Source: Beijerinckiaceae bacterium (GTDB lineage Bacteria > Pseudomonadota > Alphaproteobacteria > Rhizobiales > Beijerinckiaceae). From it: a stretch of DNA of 58,413 bases. Below, piece after piece: positions 8,825 to 17,781 of this stretch. The translations under genes and the position numbers were made by a program. The notes beneath the pieces were generated by a model that saw only the letters and a list, made by a program, of their open reading frames with translations, was not told where the DNA came from and ran no database searches. The DNA is taken from positions 1 through 58,413 of the forward strand of contig JARLIW010000125.1 of NCBI GenBank assembly GCA_031291515.1. Direction: 5' to 3'. Within the stretch, counting starts at the first letter, position 1. Each line of letters opens with the position of its first letter.

Positions 8825-9691
8825 TTATGTGTCATTCGACAGGCCGGCGCTATTTTCAGGAGGCTCGTTAGGTTTAGGAGGCCCCAAAGAATCCATTTCG
8901 GCGCGCTCGTCTTCGTTGCGAAGACGTTGGTAATTATAGGGCTTGCCACCTGCACGCATTCCCCAGCCACCGCCGATTGCGCCCCGGTAGCAAAAGCCAA
9001 ATTCGTGCTGATTCCCGAAGAGATCATCGAAAACGATGCATCCTATCGCATAGAACCATTTACCCTCGTGCCTAGCTTTCGCGCAGGCTTCTGGAGTAGT
9101 TACAACCTCGTCACCGTCCCAAACGATGCTGTCGGGCAGCCCGAAGCCTTTAGTCTGAATACCGTGCACAATTCGCCAAGCCTTTTTGAGGGGCGGTTTC
9201 GACGGGATGCTCTTATCGAAGATCAGCTCTCCGTATACGGCCCTTACAAAAGCGGGCGAATCTCCGTAAAAAACAGATCTATATTCAAATTGTGGGAGAA
9301 CGGAGGGTGTGGGCCGACTAACCGGAGTGATGAATCTTTGTTCGTCAACGTAGAACCGGGGCCATTGAGAAATTGTCAAAGCGCGGTCAGAAATATCAAG
9401 GGCTTGTCGCGTCAATTGGCTTTGTTCGAGGGAAGTTTTCCTGAGAGTGTAAGTAAAACCGGCAATGAAGACGGTAGCGATCGCGGCGACAAGCCCGTTG
9501 TGAGCATCTATGACCCCTATGACCCAAAGCAAAACATATGGGCCAAGATGATACTCAGTGCATGCTTTTGTATGAGTGTACTCATCTGGGCCACATATTT
9601 GATATTCGGCGGGAAATCGAAATGAGTCTGCGAACAGTAAGGCTGCAATCGCGAGAACAATCAGGGCCGCAATCCGGAAAAGATTTAGCAT
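8825..9691 (-). CDS. passenger membrane protein of the IS1595-family element, function unknown
   Basis: 288 residues. Hydrophobic helix 1 is at residues 4-21 (LFRIAALIVLAIAALLF). A second hydrophobic region around 51-83 contains LGPYVLLWVIGVIDAHNGLV and ATVFIAGFTYTL. A charged, possibly coiled segment (KTSLEQSQLTRQALDISDRA) and a soluble C-terminal domain of about 180 residues follow. The DAHNGLV...FTYTL arrangement recurs in uncharacterised Hyphomicrobiales membrane proteins. The ATG lies inside the transposase 3' end (ATGCTAA, 7-nt overlap), so translation is probably coupled. It is cargo of the element and no biochemical role can be assigned. Confidence 0.75.
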   Translation of the reverse strand: MLNLFRIAALIVLAIAALLFADSFRFPAEYQICGPDEYTHTKACTEYHLGPYVLLWVIGVIDAHNGLVAAIATVFIAGFTYTLRKTSLEQSQLTRQALDISDRALTISQWPRFYVDEQRFITPVSRPTPSVLPQFEYRSVFYGDSPAFVRAVYGELIFDKSIPSKPPLKKAWRIVHGIQTKGFGLPDSIVWDGDEVVTTPEACAKARHEGKWFYAIGCIVFDDLFGNQHEFGFCYRGAIGGGWGMRAGGKPYNYQRLRNEDERAEMDSLGPPKPNEPPENSAGLSNDT

Positions 9692-10602
9692 CCCTTGATC
9701 GCCTCGCCGAAGATATCGGGATTTTGCCGATTGTTGTAACGGAACCGGAATTCGGCGACATACAGCGGAAGGTACTTTTTGCTGACGCGGTGAAAGGTTC
9801 CAATCATTCCGCGCTTTACCAGCGACCAGAAGCCTTCGATGGTCTGCGTATGGACAGGTCCGACGACATATTCACCGGCCGCATGGTCTACTGTCGAATG
9901 CGGGAAATCTTTATCCAGCGACCTGTAGCCTGGATATTGATCGGTGCAGAGCAGGCTCACCTTCGTCGAGACGCTTTCGCGCACGAATTCGGTGAGTGTA
10001 GAAGCCTTGACGTTTTCAATGACGCGCGCAACGACGTTTCCTTTGCGCTGGACCGCGCCCGCGACGATTGCCTTGCCAGAGCCGCCCGTGCCACCCGAGC
10101 CATCGCCGCGCTTATCTTTGTGCCGGTTCTTGGCGAGGCCGCCGACGAACGTCTCGTCTACCTCGACAATGCCCATGAGCTTTTGAAAATCTTCGTCCGC
10201 GAGGCCGGCCCGGATGCGGTGACACATATACCAAGCCGTTTTGTAGCTCCCGATATCCATAGTGCGGTATATTTGGAGCGCCGAAACGCCTTTCTTCGCG
10301 GTCAACATCGCATGGATCACACGAAACCACGTCTTGAGCGGTTTGTTCGTGTTTTCAAAGATCGTATCGACCAGAACCGAGAAACGGTAGCCGTCCGGTG
10401 CGCACGCCCGGCATTGCCAATGGAAGTCTTGGTAGGAAGATGCGTCGTAAAGCTCGGCATTGCCGCAACGAGGGCAATGAACGCCTTGAGGCCAGCGGTG
10501 CGCGACAAGATACGTTTTGCACGCCGTCTCGTCGGGGAACAACGATTCGAACTGCGAAACCGTCAACTGCTTGATTGTCTTGTCTTGTTTGGCGCGACCC
10601 AT
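9685..10602 (-). CDS. IS1595-family transposase (ISXO2-like)
   Basis: 305 residues. The N-terminal zinc ribbon has C43-x2-C46 (HCPRCGN) and C64-x2-C67 (WQCRAC). The catalytic core has D149 (GIVEVDETFVGG), D221 (LLCTDQYPGY) and E256 (HTQTIEGFWS) with a nearby lysine, which fits the DDE group of the family. The C-terminal FRYNNR motif is also present. Its length is normal and the frame is intact, so it is likely active. It probably moves the whole 1888-bp unit. Confidence 0.93.
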   Translation of the reverse strand: MGRAKQDKTIKQLTVSQFESLFPDETACKTYLVAHRWPQGVHCPRCGNAELYDASSYQDFHWQCRACAPDGYRFSVLVDTIFENTNKPLKTWFRVIHAMLTAKKGVSALQIYRTMDIGSYKTAWYMCHRIRAGLADEDFQKLMGIVEVDETFVGGLAKNRHKDKRGDGSGGTGGSGKAIVAGAVQRKGNVVARVIENVKASTLTEFVRESVSTKVSLLCTDQYPGYRSLDKDFPHSTVDHAAGEYVVGPVHTQTIEGFWSLVKRGMIGTFHRVSKKYLPLYVAEFRFRYNNRQNPDIFGEAIKGC

Positions 10603-10647
10603 GGTCTATCCCCTCGGTGTAAGGAGACAATGGCATGAGCCAGAATC

Positions 10648-10672
10648 TTTGTCAAGTCCGGGATAATCGCCC
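10648..10672 (-). repeat. right terminal inverted repeat of the IS1595-family element
   Basis: 25 bp, an exact inverted copy of 8785-8809. It lies 45 bp upstream of the transposase ATG and probably carries or overlaps its promoter. Confidence 0.9.
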
Positions 10673-10721
10673 AAAATTGCCTCGAGTCCCCCATTCGCTC
10701 GCATCCCGATGTAGCGGCGCG

Positions 10722-11156
10722 TCACGTCCGCCAGGGATGGGCGGGAAGCGGATATCCTCCGAGCGCGGCGACCCCCGCCGCAGCGACCGCATGATCGTTA
10801 TCAACCGAAGATCCGCTGACCCCTATCGCTCCGGTCAGCACGCCCGCCTCATCGACAATCGGAATGCCACCTGGAAACGTAATCAGCCCGCCATTGGAAT
10901 GCTCGATGCCGAACAGCGGCCCGCCGGGCTGCGAAAGTTTACCGATTTCGCCGGTCCGCATTCCAAAAAGGACCGCCGTTTTGGCCTTCTTGATCGAGAT
11001 ATCGATCGAACCGACCCAGGCATCGTCCATGCGGAAGAATGCCTTGAGATCGGCGCCGCTATCGACGATCGCAATGCAGAATTGAATATTGAGTTCTTCG
11101 GCTTTCGCGCGAGCCGCATTGATCGCAATCTCGGCCTGTTCGATTGTCACATGCAT
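10722..11156 (-). CDS. GlcG/HbpS-family (DUF336) protein
   Basis: 144-residue small soluble protein. It has the family pattern [16 protein letters not shown], followed by [20 protein letters not shown] near the C-terminus. Members include HbpS (haem binding, redox sensing) and GlcG, whose exact activity is unknown. There is no signal peptide, so it is cytoplasmic. It starts at ATG 11156 and is divergent from the protease gene at 11543. The IS element ends 49 bp beyond its stop. Confidence 0.85.
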   Translation of the reverse strand: MHVTIEQAEIAINAARAKAEELNIQFCIAIVDSGADLKAFFRMDDAWVGSIDISIKKAKTAVLFGMRTGEIGKLSQPGGPLFGIEHSNGGLITFPGGIPIVDEAGVLTGAIGVSGSSVDNDHAVAAAGVAALGGYPLPAHPWRT

Positions 11157-11542
11157 TGTCAGTCTCCGTTTTCATACGGGCATGGTAGAATATCGTCACC
11201 GCGAAATCTCGTCCTGGGTGGCTTTGGAACCCTATCCGGCCACGCGATACTTATAGGACGGCTCGGCGCGCCACCGGGATATTCGTGCCCTGATTTGCCA
11301 TCGAATGCGGCGCCCATCGTGATCGTTCTCCTGCCGACGTCAAGTTCTCTTCGACAAGGACGTCGGCGACGCCACAAGAGTGGCTGTTGATCCCGCGCGA
11401 TCAAGATCCCCTCCGATTCGCGATCGCGATGTTGGCCCATTGCGTCGGCGAAAACGAACCCCAATATGATGGCATATGCCAATTATCGCGACCCGATTGT
11501 CGGATGGAGGCGCCGTTTTTAATAGTGAACGGAACATACAAG
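11157..11542. other. intergenic region between GlcG-like gene and protease gene
   Basis: 386 bp between divergently transcribed genes, so both promoters should lie here. A 107-codon minus-strand frame (11159-11482) is open, but its composition and lack of any recognisable motif argue against a gene. No repeat or RNA was recognised. Confidence 0.5.
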
Positions 11543-12505
11543 ATGGAAAATGACCTCAAGACGCATCAAGACCCTTCCGCCTTTGACGCGCACATCCTCG
11601 ATGCCTATTCGCAAGCGGTTTCAGACGCGGCCGACCGTGTCGGACCGGCGGTCCTGCGCGTTGAAACAGCAGGCAAGGGAAGACAGGGGGGCATCGGCTC
11701 CGGCGTCATCATCGCGGATGACGGACTCGTGCTGACGAACTCACATGTCGTGGCCGGAGCGCGGCGTGTCCGTTTGGTCCTTGCGGAGGGCCGAGCGACC
11801 GATGCCGAGGTGATCGGCGACGATCCCGAAACAGACCTTGCTCTCCTACGCGCGCCATTCTCAAGCGCGGTCTCCGTCGCGAAACTTGGCGACTCGAAAG
11901 CGCTCCGGCGCGGGCATCTCGTGGTCGCGATCGGCAACCCGCTCGGATTCGAATCGACCGTGACCGCCGGTGTCGTGTCGGCATTGGGCCGGTCGCTTCG
12001 CTCCAAGGGCGGCCGCTTGATCGAAGACGTCATTCAAACGGACGCGGCCTTGAATCCGGGAAACTCTGGAGGACCTCTTGTCTCCGGATCCGGAGAAGTC
12101 GTCGGGATCAACACCGCGATGATCGGCGGCGCGCAGGGCTTGTGCTTTGCCGTCTCGAGCAACACGGCGCGCTTCGTGGTCGGCGAATTCATTGCCCATG
12201 GCCGGGTTCGACGCGCGCATATTGGAATCGAGGCGCAGACCGTCCCGGTGCCACGGCGGATCGCTCTTGCGATCGGAAGTGGGCCCCGCGCGGTCCGGAT
12301 CGGAGCCGTCGCGTCCGGCGGACCCGCAAGCACGGCTGGCCTACGGGAGGGAGACCTCCTCTTCGAGGTCGACAACCATATCGTCGAAGGATCGGATGAC
12401 CTCATTCGACTGCTCACCGCCGATCGGATCGCTCAGGCATTAGAAGTTGCTGTGTTTCGCCATGGTCACGTGCTTCGCGTGACGCTGCGGCCCAGCGAAC
12501 GTTGA
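11543..12505 (+). CDS. HtrA/DegP-like serine protease with PDZ domain, no signal peptide
   Basis: 320 residues. The trypsin-like catalytic triad is visible: H68 (LTNSHVVAGA), D98 (DPETDLALL) and S175 (NPGNSGGPL). A single PDZ domain covers about residues 225-315 (GAVASGGPASTAGLREGDLL). Unlike DegP, the N-terminus (MENDLKTHQDPSAFD) has no signal peptide or anchor, so the enzyme would act in the cytoplasm unless an upstream start is used. The ATG at 11543 was chosen because it begins the conserved part; the frame stays open back to 11387 without a signal-like segment. The role is probably protein quality control, inferred from family. Confidence 0.85.
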   Translation: MENDLKTHQDPSAFDAHILDAYSQAVSDAADRVGPAVLRVETAGKGRQGGIGSGVIIADDGLVLTNSHVVAGARRVRLVLAEGRATDAEVIGDDPETDLALLRAPFSSAVSVAKLGDSKALRRGHLVVAIGNPLGFESTVTAGVVSALGRSLRSKGGRLIEDVIQTDAALNPGNSGGPLVSGSGEVVGINTAMIGGAQGLCFAVSSNTARFVVGEFIAHGRVRRAHIGIEAQTVPVPRRIALAIGSGPRAVRIGAVASGGPASTAGLREGDLLFEVDNHIVEGSDDLIRLLTADRIAQALEVAVFRHGHVLRVTLRPSER

Positions 12506-12779
12506 CGACTCTTGGCGGTAGCGCGACGCATTCGCGGCGGCGCGGCATTCGTCAGTGACGTGCTTGGAGAGACGCATAGCGCTTGATAGACCTATCGGGG
12601 CTTTCGAATCGCACAAAGAGCGATCGAGACGATGATGGTAGGTCTATGAGTGGGCAATGGGTTCTTTTAGGAAACAGGCATGCGTCCACCTCTGGAAATT
12701 TGCACGCGCCTTGCGACCGTTTCCTTGATTCCCGACGACATTGGCGACTGAGCGGCCCCCGATTGGGCGGGGACGGCGC

Positions 12780-14069
12780 GTGACCGCCGGTGGCCCGCGC
12801 CGCGCCGTCGCCATGTTGGCGGCCGGCCTGTCCACGGTCGTCGAATGGTATGATTTTACGCTTTGCCTCTATTTCGCGCCGACCTTGTCGCGCGTTTTCT
12901 TTGGCCAAGACGATATGGCCCTGAGCAAAACATTGGCCGGTTTCGCTATCGCCTACCTAATGCGACCGGTCGGCGCGATTCTATTTGGCCGGTTCGGCGA
13001 CCGGTACGGGCGGCGACCGACGCTGCTCCTGTCGATGGCGGCGATGACGCTGGCGATGCTTTGCCTTGCCGTGCTGCCGACCCATCGTCAGGTCGGCTCC
13101 CTGGCGGGCGGCGGTCTGATCCTCATGCGATGTATTATGGGATGTAGCGTCGGCGGCGAATATACCGCCGTCGTCGCTTACCTCTATGAAAGCGCGCCTG
13201 CTCCCCGGAGGGGCCTTATCACATCGCTTGCGGCGGCGGCGAGCGAGATCGGCGGTCTGCTCGCCGCCGGATTTTGCGCGATCCTCGCGCACAACCTCGA
13301 TGCCGGACAGCTCCTGGCCTGGGGATGGAGAATTCCGTTCCTGTTTGGCGGCGCGTTGGCGGGCGCCGTCTGGGTCGCGCGGAATCTCATCGTGGAAACG
13401 CCGCATTTCGAGGGACAACCGGCCGGGATTCCCGCCACGAACCGCCCGTTTGTCGATGTCCTGCGCAACGAAGGTCGGGGCATTGCCCTGGGCTTCGCCA
13501 TTTCAGCACTAGGATCTGTCACCTATTATATCGGCATTACCTATATCCCCTCTTTCCTCGTGACGATGGGACGCGCCGACGAGACCCAGGCGCTGGAATT
13601 TTCGAGCATCGCGGCGGTGGTCGTCATTGCCGTCACGCCTTGCTTTGGCTGGGTTTCTGATCTCGCGGGGCGCAAACCTGTCTTGCTCGGCCTCTGTCTC
13701 GCCGGCGTCATTCTTCCGGTCGCGATGTTTCAGCTCATCGCGAGCGGTTCAGCCGCGGCCGCGCTCGTCGGCGTCGCCGTTTTGGCGGCTCTCGGCGGCG
13801 GGGTCAGCGCGGTCGGCGCGATAGCGACGGCCGAACAGTTTTCCGACGAAGTTCGTCTGAGCGGATTGGCGCTGGGCGCCACCACCGCGACGGCGCTGTT
13901 CGGCGGAGCGGCGCCTTATGTCGTCAACGTCCTGCAAAAGGTGACGGGCATCGTCGAGATTCCCGGTGTGATCATTGCCGCTGTCGCGGCGTGCATCGGC
14001 GTGGCGCTTGCGGCTTTCCTCCCGCGTTCGCCCGCATCGGCCGCGTCGGATCTTCAAGGCCCGGCCTGA
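12780..14069 (+). CDS. MFS transporter of the metabolite:H+ symporter type
   Basis: About 429 residues with 12 predicted transmembrane helices. It carries the hallmark VVEWYDFTLCLYFAPTLSRV in helix 1, the loop signature GRFGDRYGRRPTL after helix 2, and RCIMGCSVGGEYTAVVAYL in helix 4, as in the ShiA/ProP/KgtP group that imports organic acids or osmolytes with protons. The start is uncertain: GTG 12780 follows a GGGG stretch, ATG 12813 is possible, and the frame stays open to 12741 without an ATG. The substrate cannot be deduced. Confidence 0.82.
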   Translation: MTAGGPRRAVAMLAAGLSTVVEWYDFTLCLYFAPTLSRVFFGQDDMALSKTLAGFAIAYLMRPVGAILFGRFGDRYGRRPTLLLSMAAMTLAMLCLAVLPTHRQVGSLAGGGLILMRCIMGCSVGGEYTAVVAYLYESAPAPRRGLITSLAAAASEIGGLLAAGFCAILAHNLDAGQLLAWGWRIPFLFGGALAGAVWVARNLIVETPHFEGQPAGIPATNRPFVDVLRNEGRGIALGFAISALGSVTYYIGITYIPSFLVTMGRADETQALEFSSIAAVVVIAVTPCFGWVSDLAGRKPVLLGLCLAGVILPVAMFQLIASGSAAAALVGVAVLAALGGGVSAVGAIATAEQFSDEVRLSGLALGATTATALFGGAAPYVVNVLQKVTGIVEIPGVIIAAVAACIGVALAAFLPRSPASAASDLQGPA

Positions 14070-14172
14070 ACGCAACAAAGCACGCCGCCGACCCATCTCG
14101 CCGAAACAGCCGAAACCCGGTAAACGCCGGAACCGGCCAATCGCTTGGACGGAACCGGCCCGCTGATAGCGA

Positions 14173-14427
14173 TTAAGCCGGCTTGCCCGATTTCTCTTCC
14201 TCGAAGCTCACCGCGACCACGGCATTCGCCGAGAGGCGTACCTTCTGACCTTCGACTTCCGCGACCAAGCCGAGATCGATAAAGTGATGGTGGCCCTTAT
14301 GATGTCCCTCGCCGCTATCGATTTTCGAGAGCCTGATCCGGCCGTTCTCGACGCGATCAACGGTTCCGACATGGACGCCATCGGCCCCAATGACCTCCAT
14401 ATGTTCTTTGATGTGAGTGCCGCTCAT
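14173..14427 (-). CDS. DUF2171 small protein
   Basis: 84 residues: IKEHMEVIGADGVHVGTVD, then a His-rich stretch GEGHHKGHHHFIDLGLVAEV and a C-terminal strand ending SFEEE. This is the PRC-barrel-like DUF2171 family, common in alphaproteobacteria and often linked to stress genes, with no defined activity. The start is MSGTHIKEHM at 14427; an upstream extension to 14532 is not conserved-looking. It is a single gene between the MFS and MBL genes. Confidence 0.8.
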   Translation of the reverse strand: MSGTHIKEHMEVIGADGVHVGTVDRVENGRIRLSKIDSGEGHHKGHHHFIDLGLVAEVEGQKVRLSANAVVAVSFEEEKSGKPA

Positions 14428-14672
14428 TTTGTTCTCCCCGCTTTTGCGGATTAAGGTCCGGCGATAGGCTCGCCGGTTGCAGCCCGGCTCTGCTCGCGCA
14501 TTTGGTCGGACGCACGGACCGGAGTACGGCAAACCCGCCGCGAGAGCAAAACGTTGCAGGAAGCTGTCCGGTTATTTCGGGCGGCGACGCGCATCGACCG
14601 TCAGCGATGGCCGGGCAACGCCCGCATGTGCGAATATCGGCTAGTTTTCAATGATGAGACGCGGAAATCGAG

Positions 14673-15554
14673 ATGAAAACGACGGGTCCTGAGACATATC
14701 GAATCGGCGACGCCCGAATTACGCGCGTGAGCGAAACATTGCTGACGACGCTGACCGCCCGTGACTTATATGCCGATTGGGACGAATCTCGTCTCGACGC
14801 TTACGCACGCTGGCTACTGCTCGGGCGGCCGGAAGAGCGGCGCGACCACGTCGTCCTCAGCGTTCATTCATGGCTCGTACAGATTGACGGCCAGACAATT
14901 CTGATCGACACCGGAATCGGCAACGGCAAAGATCGTCCCTTCAGTAAGCTTTTTGATCACCTACAAACGCGATTTCTGGAGCAGCTCGAAGCGCTCGGGG
15001 TCACGCCCGAGAACGTCGATCATGTCCTGCTGACGCATTTACATGTCGATCACGTTGGCTGGAACACACGTTTGGTCGATGGCCGTTGGGTGCCCACATT
15101 CCCGAATGCGACATACGTCTTCCCTCAACGCGAACAGGCCTTCTATTCGACGCCTGCCGGCGCGAGCAGACGCATGGTTTTTGACGATAGTGTTCTGCCG
15201 GTCGTCGAAGCGAACCAGGCGCTGACGATCGACGAACGAGGCGGAAATTATTTGCGCGCCTTCACCTTTCACCCGACGCCAGGTCATTCCGTCGGTCACA
15301 TGTCGATATCTCTGAAGTCGGCGGGCGCGGCGGCAATCTTCGCAGGCGATGTAATGCACAACCCAGTTCAGGTTTATCGGCCTGAATGGGCCTCCGTGTT
15401 CTGTGCGGATCCGGAACGTGCGCGTCAATCACGCTTATGGTTGCTCGCACAAGCAGCGGACCACGAAAGTCCGGTGTTCTCGTCACACTTCCCGGAAACA
15501 TCGGCCGGAAGGATAATTCGAAGCGGGGACGGCTTCGAGTGGACATATATCTGA
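14673..15554 (+). CDS. metallo-beta-lactamase-fold hydrolase
   Basis: 293 residues. The zinc motif THLHVDHVGW gives H122, H124, D126 and H127. TPGHSVGHMS supplies the next histidine, FAGDVMHNP the bridging aspartate and FSSHFPE the final histidine. The layout resembles lactonase-like members of the superfamily (AHL lactonase, alkylsulfatase-like). The cytoplasmic enzyme's substrate is unknown. Signals around the ATG are weak, but no better start exists. Confidence 0.85.
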   Translation: MKTTGPETYRIGDARITRVSETLLTTLTARDLYADWDESRLDAYARWLLLGRPEERRDHVVLSVHSWLVQIDGQTILIDTGIGNGKDRPFSKLFDHLQTRFLEQLEALGVTPENVDHVLLTHLHVDHVGWNTRLVDGRWVPTFPNATYVFPQREQAFYSTPAGASRRMVFDDSVLPVVEANQALTIDERGGNYLRAFTFHPTPGHSVGHMSISLKSAGAAAIFAGDVMHNPVQVYRPEWASVFCADPERARQSRLWLLAQAADHESPVFSSHFPETSAGRIIRSGDGFEWTYI

Positions 15555-15732
15555 TCGCCGCCCAGCATCTCAGTCCTTCCAGAAGGCCCTATGAGAGTTT
15601 CAAACTGTCCATCATACGTCGGGCATAGCGACACTCCGTTCCTGGAAACGACCTTGCGTTATGAGTTGCTTGACAAACATCCTTTGTCTTCCATGCCCCG
15701 GCAAGGAACGAGACTGCAATTCCATCGGCGGC

Positions 15733-16410
15733 TTACGCGGCAAAGTTCTGCGGAAACATTGCCCGCTTCGCTTGCTCGTCAAGTTCAGCCTTGAATGTAT
15801 GCTTTGCCTTAAGCCGCACGGCGCGGGCGACAGCCGGCCGCGCATTCAACGCGTCCACAAACCGCTGTACATTTGGGAAATCGTCGAGACCTTTTTCGCC
15901 GAAGATGAAACCCGCGGAGGCGGCCCAACCGTAAAGCGCGACGTCGGCGATGGTGTATTCCTCGCCCGCGAGGAATCTTGAGGCGCCGAGGCGCTCGTCG
16001 AGCACACGGTAATGCCGCTCGACTTCCCTCACATAGCGGTTTTTCGCATAGGGGACATCTTCCGGCGCATAGTGCAGAAAGTGGACGGCCTGACCAGAAA
16101 GCGGCGAAAGCCCGGTCGCAATGAATTCAAGCCAAGAAAGGGCCGCCGCCCGAGCCGCGACATGCAGGGGCAGAAATCCGTGATGCTTCTCGGCGAGGTA
16201 AAGCAAGATCGCATGAGAGTCGAAGACGATCACGCCCTCATCGTCGATCGCGGGCACTTTGGCGTTCGGGTTCACTATTCGGAACGCCTCAGTGTGCTGC
16301 TCGCCCTTCATGATATCGACAGGCTCGACATCATACGGCACCCCGAGCTCTTCGAGAAGCACGGCGACCTTCATCGAATTCGGCGTGGGATGATAATATA
16401 GCTTCAACAT
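15733..16410 (-). CDS. glutathione S-transferase family protein
   Basis: 225 residues. The thioredoxin-fold N-terminal half reads MLKLYYHPTPNSMKVAVLLE, with the cis-proline turn AKVPAIDD and the glutathione-binding FDSHAILLYLAEK. The helical C-terminal domain contains FLAGEEYTIADVALYGW, the GST N-capping motif. Ser12 of PNS may be the catalytic residue. The start at 16410 fits the domain boundary, and the open extension to 16491 is not needed. It is a cytoplasmic detoxification or isomerase-type enzyme; the substrate is unknown. Confidence 0.88.
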   Translation of the reverse strand: MLKLYYHPTPNSMKVAVLLEELGVPYDVEPVDIMKGEQHTEAFRIVNPNAKVPAIDDEGVIVFDSHAILLYLAEKHHGFLPLHVAARAAALSWLEFIATGLSPLSGQAVHFLHYAPEDVPYAKNRYVREVERHYRVLDERLGASRFLAGEEYTIADVALYGWAASAGFIFGEKGLDDFPNVQRFVDALNARPAVARAVRLKAKHTFKAELDEQAKRAMFPQNFAA

Positions 16411-16743
16411 TTTCAATTCTCTCTGTTGTGGCGCTCGCGCGCCGCCTTGGGCACGGTTCGAAGCTCTAGACGATCCAAGATTGATCGCCATCGCCTCGGG
16501 ACGCGATCATGCCGTTTGGCATCGGACTTCACCAATCGATCTCCTCGATAGGAGCGATCTCCGCGGTCGATTTGTTGGCACGAATAGAGGCTCGCTCGAT
16601 TTTCTCGGCCCCGTTTGACCGGCCCTCCATCGCGTCGGTGGACGTATGGCCTCCATCGATCGGTTCGATCGCCCCGCGCGATTCGTCGCGCCTTGAAGAA
16701 CCACCTAAAAGTCGAAGCTCCAAATAACCAAGGGATCTAATAC
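16411..16743. other. intergenic region upstream of the GST gene
   Basis: 333 bp. Short open frames on both strands (for example 16509-16727) overlap one another and show no family features. The GST promoter should lie at its left end. No RNA or repeat was recognised. Confidence 0.45.
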
Positions 16744-17708
16744 CTGATCATTCGTTCTATTCTGGCGGGCGTCGCCGCGGTGGCAGTCCTTAGCTATTCA
16801 GCCGCAATCCTTGCCGACCCGATCATACATGCCCCGCGGATCGCCTTTGCCGCCAATCAACTCTATCCAGAGACGGCTAGCTGGTCCGCGAAGGAGAACG
16901 TATTTTTTGTGAGCTCGGTCCGCCATGGGACCGTGGGCAAGGTCACTCTCGACGGGAAATACACGCCCTTCATCACCGACGAAAGACTCGTTTCTACCGT
17001 GGGTCTTCTCGCCGATGACGCGCATAACACGTTGGGGTCACAAATTCCGACCCAGGCGTGGGCGATCGCACCAATCCGGCGACGCAAGGCAAACGCGCCG
17101 GTGTCGCCGCCTATGATGAATCCACCGGCACGCGTCGCGCTTATTTCAACCTTGGAAATCTAAGCCCGGGCGCACATTTCGCGAACGACGTTTCTCTTGA
17201 CGACGACGGCAATGTTTACGTCACCGACCGCTTCTCCCCGACGATCTTCCGCATTGGCACCGACGGCAAAACGTCAATCCTTGCCCGAAACGCGCTTTTT
17301 GGCCAGGGCAACAGTTTCAACCTCAATGGCATCGCCTGGCACAAGGATGGCGTCCTGATTGTCGGAAAATACAACAGCGGCGAATTGTTTCGCGTAAACA
17401 TTTCCGATCCGACGAGAGTCGACAAAGTGGAGCTGTCCGAAGCGTTGAAAGGCGCCGACGGTTTTCATCTTGTGGATAGCCAACACCTTATCGTCGCGCA
17501 AAACCTCGGGGTCGACCGGTCCGTGGAACTGGTTTCAACCGACGGCTGGAAGTCCGCGAAAATTGGGCGACAGTTGAAGAGCGTGATGTCAATGCCGAGC
17601 TCGGCGACCCAAGTAGAGCACGACGTTTACGTGCTCGATTCTCGAGTCGAGACCCTGTTTGATCCGAAAGCTGAAAAGGTGAGCGACGTCCTGCTTCAAA
17701 AATTCTGA
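16744..17708 (+). pseudogene. SMP-30/gluconolactonase-like exported beta-propeller, frameshifted
   Basis: The 5' frame gives a signal-like start (IIRSILAGVAAVAVLSYSAA) and PETASWSAKENVFFVSSV...LLADDAHNTL. At about 17037 the coherent protein continues two positions over: VTNSDPGVGDRTNP, then GAHFANDVSLDDDGNVYVTD, NSFNLNGIAWHKDGVLIVGK and the end at 17708. Restoring one T (TTGTGGGTC for TTGGGGTC) would give LWVTNSDPG and a single 320-codon gene. No standard start codon sits at the expected place (CTG 16744 and GTG 16780 are candidates). It is either a true pseudogene or a sequence error. Confidence 0.7.
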
Positions 17709-17781
17709 CGCCTTCGATGCTCGCTGAGCGGGAGCTCTCAGTGAGCATCGGCGCCCCGCAAGCATGTCTCGCGCTATAACG

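Larger units (their letters stand above)
8785..10672. mobile_element. complete IS1595-family (ISXO2-like) insertion element with passenger gene
   Basis: Both ends carry a perfect 25-bp inverted repeat starting GGGCGATTATCCCGG. The element is 1888 bp and is flanked on both sides by the direct repeat AAAATT (8779-8784 and 10673-10678), a likely target duplication; members of this family often duplicate 8 bp, so the 6 bp here may reflect loss or a different outer boundary. Inside, on the minus strand, lie an intact transposase and a membrane-protein passenger that overlaps its end. It is inserted between the integrase remnant and the GlcG gene. Intact ends and frames suggest a recent insertion. 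Confidence 0.88.

Noticed and set aside
8783-9625. 280-residue plus-strand frame opposite the IS passenger
   Set aside because: It starts at TTG inside the inverted repeat, lacks a ribosome site, and the minus strand has helices and an overlap with the transposase.
11159-11482. 107-residue minus-strand frame between the GlcG-like and protease genes
   Set aside because: No motif, no ribosome site, and it occupies the expected divergent promoter region.
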